A stretch of 64,000 nucleotides of DNA from Amycolatopsis sp. NBC_00345 (GTDB lineage: Bacteria; Actinomycetota; Actinomycetes; Mycobacteriales; Pseudonocardiaceae). The translations under genes and the position numbers were made by a program. Position 1 is the first letter of the stretch. Each line of letters starts with the position of its first letter. Below, in pieces: positions 51,029 through 58,770 of this stretch. The stretch lies in assembly GCF_036116635.1 (NCBI RefSeq), contig NZ_CP107995.1:9610001-9674000 (forward strand). Direction: 5' to 3'. Under the pieces are notes generated by a model that was not told the DNA's origin, made no database searches, and worked only from the letters and a program-made list of their open reading frames with translations.

Positions 51029-52611
51029 TCACCTGGGGAGACGTGCGGCGCTGGGACGCCGCCGCGCTCGGCGGGGTGGCCGACGCACTCAACGATCGGT
51101 GCACCCGTCTCGTCGCGGTGGACGAAGACGTCGAGGGTATGGCGAAGTTCGACGGCTGGACCGGTGACGCCGCCACGGCTGCCACCGCGCGTGGCACGGC
51201 ACTGACCACCGCGCTGGAGCAGCGCGTCGCCGAGGCTTCGGCCGTGCGGCGCGGCGCGCACGAGGTGCAGGCGGCGGTCGAGCGGCTGAGCGCGTACGTC
51301 CGGGACACCGACGATCTGGCCGCCCACAACGGTTTCACCATCGACGACGACGGCTGGCTCACCGCCGTGCCCGGTCCGCCGGTGCCGTCCGACGTCGCCG
51401 CCGCCCGGCAGCGCGCGCAGGGGGAGCTGACCGACCGGGTCGAGCAGATCCTGCGCCAGGCCACGGATGTCGACGCGGACTTCGCGGCCATCCTCACCCG
51501 CGCCGCGAACGGTGAGATCACCGACCAGGGCGCGACTTCGCTCGCGCAGGCCGCCGACGCGGGCTCGGCGCAGAGCGGACTGTCGACGCAGGGCCCGCCG
51601 CCAGGCGGCACCCCGGGTGACAACCGCGCGTGGTGGGACAGCCTGCCGGACGCCACGCAGGCCACGATCCTGCGGGACAACCCGGACCTCGTGCGTAACC
51701 TCGACGGCATCCCGGTGACCGACCGTGACGCGGCCAATCGTGGTGTCCTGCAACGGGAAATGGCCCGGCTGCAAGGGGATCCGAGCGAAGCCGCGAAGGC
51801 GAAGCTGCGTGGCCTCGACGCCATCCGGACCCGGCTCGACGCGGCGGGGCCCGGCCTGCCGCAGGCGTACCTCGTCGGCCTGGACACCAGCGGCGACGGC
51901 AAGGCGATCGTCGCGGCCGGCAATCCGGACACCTCGGTGAACGTCGCCACCTCCGTGCCCGGCACCGGCAGCGAACTGGCCAAGATCGGCGGCGACCTCA
52001 ACCGCTCCGACAAGATGTGGCAGTCGGCGACGACGGCGGGCTCGCCGTCGACCTCGGTCGTCACCTGGTTCGGCTACGACGCGCCGAACGAGCTGTGGGA
52101 CGCGGCCAGCGAGAAGTACGCGGACAACGGGAAAGCCGCGTTGTCCGGGTTCGAAGACGGCCTGCGCGCCTCGCACGAGGGGCCGCCGTCGCACAACACC
52201 GTGGTGGGCCACAGCTACGGCACCACGGTGGTCGGCCACGCCGCGCGCGACGGCGGGCTGAACGCGGACGACATCATCTTCGTCGCCAGCCCCGGCGTCG
52301 GCGTCGACCACGCGAACCAGCTGCACCTCGACGGTGTCAGCCAGGACGATGTCGGGCAGCACGTGCACTCCACTGTCGCCGAGCACGACATGATCAAGCT
52401 GTCCAACCTCGGTATCCCGGGCCACGACGTCGCGCTGGGCCCGTCGCCGACCGGCTCCGACTTCGGCGGGCAGGTGTTCGCGTCGGCGCCCGGTACGAAA
52501 GGGCCCTGGTACGAGGGCGGGCTGAGCGGCGCCGCGCACAGTCAATACTGGGAGGACAACAATCCCTCGCTGCGCAGCTTCGGCCGCATCATCGCGGGGA
52601 AGCCGGCGTGA
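51025..52611 (+). CDS. DUF1023-type alpha/beta hydrolase with WXG-like N-terminus (possible T7SS effector)
   Basis: 528 residues. The first about 170 are helical: MITWGDVRRWDAAALGGVADAL, and FDGWTGDAATAATARGTALTTALEQRVAEASAVR, like the WXG/LXG targeting domains of secreted effectors. The C-terminal domain is an alpha/beta hydrolase: VTWFGYDAPNELWD, VVGHSYGTTVVGHAARDGG (nucleophile Ser in GHSYG), IFVASPGVGVDHANQL and a late His in GHDVALG. This is the DUF1023 family, common beside ESX genes. It may be exported to act on lipid or wall esters. It overlaps the EspC-like gene by 4 bases. Confidence 0.8.
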   Translation: MITWGDVRRWDAAALGGVADALNDRCTRLVAVDEDVEGMAKFDGWTGDAATAATARGTALTTALEQRVAEASAVRRGAHEVQAAVERLSAYVRDTDDLAAHNGFTIDDDGWLTAVPGPPVPSDVAAARQRAQGELTDRVEQILRQATDVDADFAAILTRAANGEITDQGATSLAQAADAGSAQSGLSTQGPPPGGTPGDNRAWWDSLPDATQATILRDNPDLVRNLDGIPVTDRDAANRGVLQREMARLQGDPSEAAKAKLRGLDAIRTRLDAAGPGLPQAYLVGLDTSGDGKAIVAAGNPDTSVNVATSVPGTGSELAKIGGDLNRSDKMWQSATTAGSPSTSVVTWFGYDAPNELWDAASEKYADNGKAALSGFEDGLRASHEGPPSHNTVVGHSYGTTVVGHAARDGGLNADDIIFVASPGVGVDHANQLHLDGVSQDDVGQHVHSTVAEHDMIKLSNLGIPGHDVALGPSPTGSDFGGQVFASAPGTKGPWYEGGLSGAAHSQYWEDNNPSLRSFGRIIAGKPA

Positions 52612-52658
52612 GCGGCCGCCGTCCTGACCACCGTCGCCCGCTCCCCGGAGGTGGAGCC

Positions 52659-53192
52659 ATGAACCCCACGATCACCGAGCACCAGGCCCACGACCTCGTC
52701 GAGGACTACATCCGCGCGGCCTTCGCGGCGCTGCCGGCCGCGGCCGGGCGGACGCTGTTCTCGCAGAACCGGTCCGAGTGCGCCGACCCGACCGACGACG
52801 GCCCGGCCGGGCGTTACGAGATCTCGGCGACCTACGAGGTGACCGGCCTGGACCCGGCGGCGTTCGGCGAGCACTTCGACGCGGTCGTCGCCTGGTGGTC
52901 GGGGCACGGCTTCACGGTGCTCGCCGACAACCGGCCCGCGGACCAGTATGTGTTCGCGCGTAACGAAGCTGACGGCTTCGACATGTCGATCCAGGCGAAC
53001 GACCTCGGCAAGCTCTACCTCGGGGCGACCTCGCCGTGCGTCTGGCCGGACGGGGAGCCGCCCGCGCCTGAGCCTGAGCCCGCGCTCCCGGTCGAGCCGG
53101 AGCCGGTCGCGAAACCGCGCCCGCGCCGCGAAGCCGTGGACGACGAGGACTTCGGCGACACGAACTGGTCGGACGGCGGCACGGCTTACTGA
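52659..53192 (+). CDS. Third protein of the ESX-like operon, unknown, possible partner or immunity protein
   Basis: 177 residues from ATG at 52659 (GGAGGTGGAG upstream); GTG at 52608 overlapping the previous stop is possible. An alpha/beta domain (EHQAHDLVEDYIRAAFAALP, GRYEISATYEVTGLDPAAFGEHFDAVVAWWSGHGF, NEADGFDMSIQANDLGKLYLGATSPCVWP) is followed by a Pro/Glu-rich acidic tail ending DTNWSDGGTAY. No signal peptide. I do not recognise the family; similar small proteins often follow ESX hydrolase genes. Confidence 0.72.
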   Translation: MNPTITEHQAHDLVEDYIRAAFAALPAAAGRTLFSQNRSECADPTDDGPAGRYEISATYEVTGLDPAAFGEHFDAVVAWWSGHGFTVLADNRPADQYVFARNEADGFDMSIQANDLGKLYLGATSPCVWPDGEPPAPEPEPALPVEPEPVAKPRPRREAVDDEDFGDTNWSDGGTAY

Positions 53193-53214
53193 CCCGGTCT
53201 CCAGGCCCGTAAAA

Positions 53215-53230
53215 TGGACCAGCAGGTCCA
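53215..53230. promoter_or_regulatory. TetR operator
   Basis: TGGACC-AGCA-GGTCCA, perfect 6-bp arms, 18 bases upstream of the TetR start. Likely autoregulation. Confidence 0.7.
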
Positions 53231-53248
53231 AGCCCGGAGGAGGCCCCG

Positions 53249-53839
53249 ATGACCGGCACGCTCACCCGCAAGGGAGCCGCGACGCGGCAGCGCATCGTCG
53301 AGGGCGCGGCCGCGGTGATCCAGGAGCGCGGGGTGCTCGACACGACCCTGGACGACGTGCGGGAGCGCACGGGCACCAGCAAGAGCCAGCTGTTCCACTA
53401 CTTCCCGGACGGCAAGGAGCAGCTACTGCTGGCCGTCGCCGGCTTCGAGGCCGGCCGGGTGATCAGCACGCAGCAGCCGCACCTGGGCCGGCTCCACACG
53501 TGGGCCGACTGGCGGGCGTGGCGCGACACCGTGGTCGCGCATTACACGGAGCGGGGGCAGCACTGCCCGCTGAACGTGGTGATGTCGCAGATCGGCCGCA
53601 ACACCCCGGGCGCGCAGGCCGTGGTGACGCAGCTGATGGACCGGTGGCTGGCGGAACTGGTCGCGGGCATCCGGCACCTGCAGGCGGCCGGCGAGATCCC
53701 GGCGTCGACGGACCCGGCGCGTGCCGCGTCGGCGCTGCTGGCCGGTGTGCAGGGCGGGGTGATCATGCTGCTGTCGACGGGCGACACCGGCTTCCTGGAA
53801 GCCGCGCTGGACGTGGGGATCGAGAACCTGCGGGGGTAA
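53249..53839 (+). CDS. TetR-family regulator (YxaF/LmrA-like)
   Basis: 196 residues. GGAGGAGG precedes the ATG. HTH: IVEGAAAVIQERGVLDTTLDDVRERTGTSKSQLFHYFPDGKEQLLLAV. The C-terminal domain has CPLNVVMSQIG and MDRWLAELV, close to the LmrA/YxaF group that represses drug-resistance genes. No divergent target; its own promoter carries the palindrome at 53215. Confidence 0.86.
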   Translation: MTGTLTRKGAATRQRIVEGAAAVIQERGVLDTTLDDVRERTGTSKSQLFHYFPDGKEQLLLAVAGFEAGRVISTQQPHLGRLHTWADWRAWRDTVVAHYTERGQHCPLNVVMSQIGRNTPGAQAVVTQLMDRWLAELVAGIRHLQAAGEIPASTDPARAASALLAGVQGGVIMLLSTGDTGFLEAALDVGIENLRG

Positions 53840-53864
53840 CGCTCGCGGGTGGCTGGGTCGAAAG

Positions 53865-53915
53865 CCGTCAAGGCCTCCTTACCTGCGTCCGACGCGGGTA
53901 AGGAGGCCTTGACGG
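53865..53915. terminator. Long palindrome (AAGGCCTCCTTACC family), convergent junction
   Basis: A 24-bp stem with one G-T pair, arms beginning CCGTCAAGGCCTCC and ending GGAGGCCTTGACGG. Sister of the element at 12754. It lies between the convergent TetR and YceI genes. Confidence 0.82.
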
Positions 53916-53999
53916 ACTTTGCCCGACGGGCCGGCCCATCGACCGAAGTCGGTGAGCCGGCCCTGCGCGACCCGGTTTACCCGGGGTCCGGGACGAGAC

Positions 54000-54557
54000 T
54001 CAGGCGTTCTTGATCGCCGAGATCTCGAACTCGAGGGTGATCTTGTCGGACACCAGCACGCCGCCGGTTTCGAGAGCGGCGTTGAAGCTGATGCCGTAGT
54101 CGCTGCGCTGGATCGCGGTCGAGCCCTCGAAGCCGACGCGCTCGTTGCCGTACGGGTCCTTGGCCGAGCCTTCGAACTCGAACGGGATGGTGACGGACTT
54201 GGTGACGTCCTTGATGGTCAGGTCGCCGGTCACGTCGAAGCTGGTCTCGCCGGTCTGGGTGACGCCGGTGGACGTGAAGGTGATCTGCGGGTACTGCTCG
54301 ATGGCCAGGAAGTCGTTGGTGCGCAGGTGGCCGTCGCGGTCCGCGTTGCGGGTGTCGATGCTCTTGGTCTCGATGGTGATCCGGGCGCTCGACTTCGACG
54401 GCTCGTCACCGTCGACGGTGAAGCTGCCGACGAACTCGTTGAAGGAGCCGCGCACCTTCGTCACCATCGCGTGGCGGGCGACGAAGCCGATGCGGGAGTG
54501 GGAGCCGTCGATGATGTATTCGCCGGTGTGCTGCGGGTAGGTGGTCGCGCTGGTCAT
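54000..54557 (-). CDS. YceI family lipid-binding protein
   Basis: 185 residues. YIIDGSHSRIGFVARHAMVTKVRGSFNEF, IETKSIDTRNADRDGHLRTNDFLAIEQYPQITFTS, GDLTIKDVTKSVTIPFEFEG and DYGISFN match the YceI fold, a lipocalin-like barrel that binds polyisoprenoids or other amphiphiles. No signal peptide, so it is cytoplasmic, as in many actinobacteria. It diverges from a MarR gene across a perfect palindrome, which makes it the likely regulated partner. Confidence 0.92.
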   Translation of the reverse strand: MTSATTYPQHTGEYIIDGSHSRIGFVARHAMVTKVRGSFNEFVGSFTVDGDEPSKSSARITIETKSIDTRNADRDGHLRTNDFLAIEQYPQITFTSTGVTQTGETSFDVTGDLTIKDVTKSVTIPFEFEGSAKDPYGNERVGFEGSTAIQRSDYGISFNAALETGGVLVSDKITLEFEISAIKNA

Positions 54558-54590
54558 GAACTTCTTCTTCCTCCGGGGTCGGCCCCCAGA

Positions 54591-54608
54591 TTGTTGAGGG
54601 CTCAACAA
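54591..54608. promoter_or_regulatory. MarR operator between yceI and marR genes
   Basis: TTGTTGAG-GG-CTCAACAA, perfect 8-bp arms, in the middle of the divergent region. Fits the TTGTTGA half-sites of many MarR regulators. Confidence 0.82.
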
Positions 54609-54664
54609 AGGACTGTAGACCACAATAACTGATTGCGCGAGCAAGCGTCGGGTAAACTGCCCGG

Positions 54665-55147
54665 ATGGTGGACACCAGCCCTCTGACCAGCGAAGAGCAG
54701 GCGGTGTGGCGGCCGCTGACCCGGATCATCACCGTGCTGCCGCGGGCGCTCGAGGACCAGTTCGTGAACGACACCGGCGTGTCGATGACCGACTACACGG
54801 TGCTCGTCTCGCTGTCCGAAGCCCCCGACGGCTGGCTGCGCCTCACGGACCTGGCGAAGGCCGCGGCCCTGTCGCTGAGCCGGATCAGCCGGGTGATCGA
54901 CAGCCTGGTCAAGCGCGGGTTCGTCGAGAAGTCCCGGTGCGCGAGCGACGGCCGCGCCGCCAACGCCACCCTCACCGAGCTGGGCCACGCCAAGCTGGAC
55001 GAGGCGTACCCGGGCCACCTCGCGCGGGTGCGGGCGTACCTGTTCGACCACCTCACGCCCGGCGAGGTCGCCGCCGCGGGCCCGATCCTCGCGCGGCTCG
55101 CCGCGGCGCTCGAATCCCCGGATCGGAACGCGCCGCAGCCCGGCTAG
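54665..55147 (+). CDS. MarR-family regulator
   Basis: 160 residues with the MarR winged helix: TDYTVLVSLSEAPDGWLRLTDLAKAAALSLSRISRVIDSLVKRGFVEKSRCASDGRAANATLTELG. Cys in the wing (SRCASDGR) could sense oxidants. Probably represses the divergent yceI gene and itself; a quinone reductase gene follows 34 bases later and may be co-transcribed. Confidence 0.9.
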   Translation: MVDTSPLTSEEQAVWRPLTRIITVLPRALEDQFVNDTGVSMTDYTVLVSLSEAPDGWLRLTDLAKAAALSLSRISRVIDSLVKRGFVEKSRCASDGRAANATLTELGHAKLDEAYPGHLARVRAYLFDHLTPGEVAAAGPILARLAAALESPDRNAPQPG

Positions 55148-55181
55148 CCCTGTCCCACCGACGTCGAACGAAAGCAGAGCC

Positions 55182-56165
55182 ATGACCGGCGAGTTCAAGC
55201 GTGACCAGAACTACCTCTCCGACCGCATCACCGCGGACGGCCGCGACGGCTGGCCCGTCGAGGCGGGCCGCTACCGGCTGGTGATCGCGCGCGCCTGCCC
55301 GTGGGCCAACCGCGCGGCCATCGTCCGCCGCCTGCTGGGCCTGGAGGACGCGCTGTCGCTCGGGCTCTGCGGCCCGACGCACGACGAGCGGAGCTGGACC
55401 TTCGACCTCGACCCCGGCGGCCGCGACCCCGTGCTGGGCATCGAGCGGCTGCAGGAGGCGTTTTTCCGGCGCGATCCCGAATATCCGCGCGGCATCACCG
55501 TTCCCGCGATCGTCGACGTGCCCAGCGGCCAGCTGGTGACCAACGACTACAAGCAGCTGACGCTCGACCTTTCCGGCGAATGGCGGAAGTACCACCGCGA
55601 AGGCGCGCCCGAGCTGTACCCCGAGCCGTTGCGCGACGAGATCGACGACGTCTCGGAGAAGGTGTTCGGCGACGTCAACAACGGCGTCTACAAAGCCGGC
55701 TTCGCCACGACCCAGGAGGCGTACGAGGAGGCTTACCGCGCGCTGTTCGCCCGGCTCGACTGGCTCTCCGATCGGCTCGCCGGGCAGCGTTACCTGGTGG
55801 GCGACACGATCACCGAGGCCGACGTCCGCCTGTTCACCACGCTGGTGCGGTTCGACTCCGTCTACCACGGCCACTTCAAGTGCAACCGGCAGAAGCTGAC
55901 CGAGCTGCCGGTGCTCTGGGCGTACTCGCGTGACCTGTTCCAGACGCCGGGCTTCGGCGACACGATCGACTTCGGCCAGATCAAGGAGCACTACTACGTG
56001 GTGCACCGCTCGGTGAACCCGACGGGGATCGTGCCGCTCGGCCCGGACCCGTCGGGCTGGCTCACCGCGCACGGCCGCGAGGAACTGGGCGGCCGCCCGT
56101 TCGGTGACGGCACCCCGCCCGGCCCGCCGCCCGCGGGGGAGCGGGTGCCAGACCTGGCGGGGTAG
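55182..56165 (+). CDS. Glutathionyl/mycothionyl-hydroquinone reductase (YqjG/PcpF-like)
   Basis: 327 residues. GRYRLVIARACPWANRAAIVRRLLGL carries the catalytic CPWA motif. GITVPAIVDVPSGQLVTNDYKQLTLDL and YLVGDTITEADVRLFTTLVRFDSVYHGHFKCN follow, the conserved GST-xi class body. These enzymes remove a thiol from glutathionyl-hydroquinones; in actinomycetes the thiol is probably mycothiol (inference). Its position behind MarR suggests a response to quinones. Confidence 0.9.
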   Translation: MTGEFKRDQNYLSDRITADGRDGWPVEAGRYRLVIARACPWANRAAIVRRLLGLEDALSLGLCGPTHDERSWTFDLDPGGRDPVLGIERLQEAFFRRDPEYPRGITVPAIVDVPSGQLVTNDYKQLTLDLSGEWRKYHREGAPELYPEPLRDEIDDVSEKVFGDVNNGVYKAGFATTQEAYEEAYRALFARLDWLSDRLAGQRYLVGDTITEADVRLFTTLVRFDSVYHGHFKCNRQKLTELPVLWAYSRDLFQTPGFGDTIDFGQIKEHYYVVHRSVNPTGIVPLGPDPSGWLTAHGREELGGRPFGDGTPPGPPPAGERVPDLAG

Positions 56166-56228
56166 CCGGCGGGGGCTAGCGCGGCCAGCTGGTCGAGGCT
56201 CTCGCCCATCACGGCACGGGCGTGGCGA

Positions 56229-57101
56229 CTATTTCGCCGGGCCTCGCACGTGTTCCAGGAACGCCGTCGCCGCCGCGCTCGTCGGGTTCGTGGTGACGGA
56301 GACGGTCTCCCACGCGGGCACGTCGCCGTCCAGCTCGACGAAGGCGGCGCGGTCCGTTTTGCGGGCGAAGGTCTCCGGCACGAGCGCCACGCCCAGCCCG
56401 GCGATCACCAGGTCGAGCAGCGAGTGCACGTCGGTGATCTCCAGCGCCACCTTGCGGTGCACCCCGGCCTCGGCGAGGACGGCGTCGGCCAGGTCGCGGG
56501 TGCCCCAGCCCGCCTGGAAGTCGACGAAGCGCTCGTCGGCGAGCTCCAGCGGCTTGACGGAGCGGCGCGTGGCGAAGGGGTGGTCGAGCGAGCACGCCAG
56601 CACCAGCGCTTCGCTGCCCAGCGGCGCGATGCGCACGTCGTCCGGGCAGCGCGCAGGCCTCGAGACGAACGCGACGTCGAGGCGCCCGGCCCGCACCTGC
56701 TCCACCAGCTCGGTGGAGCCGCCGTGCTGGAGCCGCACGTCCAGTCCAGGATGGACGGTCAGGAACCCGCTCAGCGCCGCGGGCAGGTGCAGCGAGTACA
56801 GGCACTGCAGCGACCCGATCGCGAGGCTCCCGCGCACCAGTCCCTGCACTGCGGCCACGGCGTCACGGCCCGCGCTCGTGGCCGAGAGCGCCCGCCGCGC
56901 CTCGCCGAGGAAGGCCTCGCCCTCGGCGGTCAGCTGGACCTGGCGGGTGCTGCGCCGGAACAGCGCCGCGCCCAGCTCCTTCTCCAGCGCCCGGATCGAC
57001 GCCGACAAACCGGACTGCGCGACGTGCATCCGCGACGCGGCCCGGGTGAAGTGCGACTCCTCGGCGACCGCGACGAAGTACTCGAGTTGGCGAAGCTCCA
57101 C
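56229..57101 (-). CDS. LysR-family regulator
   Basis: 290 residues. HTH: MELRQLEYFVAVAEESHFTRAASRMHVAQSGLSASIRALEKELGAALFRRSTRQVQLT, then a two-lobed periplasmic-binding-like ligand domain (VRGSLAIGSLQCLYSLHLPAAL, LVIAGLGVALVPETF). GTG at 57101. It diverges from an aldo/keto reductase gene with a short inverted repeat between them. Confidence 0.9.
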   Translation of the reverse strand: MELRQLEYFVAVAEESHFTRAASRMHVAQSGLSASIRALEKELGAALFRRSTRQVQLTAEGEAFLGEARRALSATSAGRDAVAAVQGLVRGSLAIGSLQCLYSLHLPAALSGFLTVHPGLDVRLQHGGSTELVEQVRAGRLDVAFVSRPARCPDDVRIAPLGSEALVLACSLDHPFATRRSVKPLELADERFVDFQAGWGTRDLADAVLAEAGVHRKVALEITDVHSLLDLVIAGLGVALVPETFARKTDRAAFVELDGDVPAWETVSVTTNPTSAAATAFLEHVRGPAK

Positions 57102-57122
57102 GATTCATCACCCTGACTGCTC

Positions 57123-57135
57123 AACCGGATCGGTT
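57123..57135. promoter_or_regulatory. Candidate LysR box
   Basis: AACCG-GAT-CGGTT, perfect 5-bp arms in the divergent LysR/aldo-keto reductase region, 22 bases from the LysR start. Confidence 0.5.
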
Positions 57136-57207
57136 TCTTCTGCTGGACAGCTTAATGCCACGGGCGGAGGGTGGAGGAGTACGACGGTAACCATCAGGAG
57201 GAAGTCC

Positions 57208-58068
57208 ATGCAGACGCGCCGCCTCGGCGATGTTGATGTCAGCTCCATCGGGCTCGGCGGCATGCCGATGTCCATCGAAGGCCGGCCGGACCAAGAGCGT
57301 TCGGTGGCCACCATCCACGCCGCGCTCGACGCGGGCATCACCTTTTTCGACACCGCGGACGCTTATCACCGTGACGCCGGAGAGGTCGGCCACAACGAGT
57401 CCCTGATCGCCCGCGCGATCGCGAGCTACGGCGGCGACACCTCGGACGTGCTCGTCGCGACCAAGGGCGGCCACCTGCGTCCCGGCGACGGCTCGTGGAC
57501 GCTCAACGGCTCGCCCGAGTACCTCAAGCAGGCGGCCGAGGCCTCGCTCAAGCGCCTCGGCGTCGAGGCGATCGGGCTGTACCAGTTCCACCGCCCGGAC
57601 CCGAAGGTGCCGTACGGCGAATCGGTCGGCGCGATCCGCGACCTGCTCGACGAGGGCAAGATCCGCTTCGCCGGCATCTCCAACGCCAACCCGGAGCAGA
57701 TCAAGCAGGCCAACGACATCCTCGGCGGCCGCTTGGTGAGCGTGCAGAACCAGTTCTCGCCCGCGTTCCGTTCCAGCGAGCCCGAACTGGAGCTGTGCGC
57801 CGGACTCGGCATCGCGTTCCTGCCGTGGAGCCCGCTCGGCGGCATCACCAAGGCGAGCGAGCTGGGCTCGCGCTTCGCGCCGTTCGCCGACGTCGCGAAG
57901 GCCCACGGGGTCAGCCCGCAGCAGGTGACGCTGGCGTGGATGCTCGCGAAAGCCCCCGTCGTGATCCCGATCCCGGGCTCGTCCCGCCCGGAGACCATCC
58001 GCGACTCGGCCCTCGCCGTCGACCTGACACTGACAGCGGACGAGGTCGCGGCGCTCGACGCCGCGTGA
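57208..58068 (+). CDS. Aldo/keto reductase
   Basis: 286 residues. AGGAGG sets ATG at 57208. FFDTADAYHRD (catalytic Asp and Tyr), VATKGG (Lys), YQFHRPDP (His) and the NADPH loop IPIPGSSRPETI are present, so the enzyme looks complete. It reduces aldehydes or ketones with NADPH. Likely activated by the divergent LysR regulator. Confidence 0.92.
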   Translation: MQTRRLGDVDVSSIGLGGMPMSIEGRPDQERSVATIHAALDAGITFFDTADAYHRDAGEVGHNESLIARAIASYGGDTSDVLVATKGGHLRPGDGSWTLNGSPEYLKQAAEASLKRLGVEAIGLYQFHRPDPKVPYGESVGAIRDLLDEGKIRFAGISNANPEQIKQANDILGGRLVSVQNQFSPAFRSSEPELELCAGLGIAFLPWSPLGGITKASELGSRFAPFADVAKAHGVSPQQVTLAWMLAKAPVVIPIPGSSRPETIRDSALAVDLTLTADEVAALDAA

Positions 58069-58103
58069 CCTCCGCGCGCTCATCGGGCCCCGCTGCCCGG
58101 TGA

Positions 58104-58191
58104 TGCGCCCCAATGTGGCGTTCGGTGCGTTGGACGCACCGAACGCCACATTGGGTGCGTTGAGCGCACCCAACGCCACATTGGGGCGTCA
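58104..58191. repeat. Palindromic repeat, AATGTGGCGTTCGGTGCG family, copy 3
   Basis: Starts TGCGCCCCAATGTGGCG and ends CGCCACATTGGGGCGTCA, with internal GGTGCGTTGGACGCACC. It fills the convergent junction between the aldo/keto reductase gene and a flavin-binding protein gene, and the last three bases are the latter's stop codon. Confidence 0.88.
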
Positions 58192-58719
58192 CCGGGTGAA
58201 GTCCCAGCGGGTCGCGCCGTGCGGCTCAGCGGTGGCGACGCCGAACGCGGTGTGCGGCGTGAAGCGGTAGAGGTGCCAGGGCGCCGGGCCCGCACTGGGC
58301 GCGGTGAACGGGGCCGTAAACGCGTCGCCCACCACCGTCACGGGCCAGCCGCTGTCACGGTAGGCGGCAGCGACCTGCTCCAAGGTGGCGGCGTCGGTGG
58401 TCCGGCGGGCCTCGCCCTCCAGCACCACGTCGATGCCGGACAGCCGGACCGACACGGAACACACCGGGTTCGCCGCCAGATGACGCGACTTCCGGACGTC
58501 CGGCCCGCTGGTGAAGTACAGCGCGCCGTCCACCAAGGCGGCCCCGACGCCCGCGGAGTGCGGCCGCCCGCCGGGCCCCACCGTGGACAGGAAGAACGTC
58601 ACGTTGGCTGTGGGCCAGTCCTGGACGATGGCGTCGAGCGCACGGCTCCACGGCAGCTCCGCGGACCCGTCCTGGTCGAGGTTTTTCGTGGCGTACGGCT
58701 CGATCGTGGTTTCAGTCAT
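58189..58719 (-). CDS. Pyridoxamine-5'-phosphate-oxidase-like protein
   Basis: 176 residues from ATG at 58719. PTANVTFFLSTVGPGGRPHSAGVGAALVDGALYFTSGPDVRKSRHLAANPVCSVSVRLSGIDVVLEGEARR is the split-barrel FMN or F420 binding fold. The family includes F420-dependent oxidoreductases of actinobacteria; which cofactor is used cannot be told. The stop codon lies inside the palindromic repeat. Confidence 0.85.
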   Translation of the reverse strand: MTETTIEPYATKNLDQDGSAELPWSRALDAIVQDWPTANVTFFLSTVGPGGRPHSAGVGAALVDGALYFTSGPDVRKSRHLAANPVCSVSVRLSGIDVVLEGEARRTTDAATLEQVAAAYRDSGWPVTVVGDAFTAPFTAPSAGPAPWHLYRFTPHTAFGVATAEPHGATRWDFTR

Positions 58720-58770
58720 ACCGGTGCGTCGAACGGCGTGGCCCCGGATCGACACCCGGCGCCGAAAACC

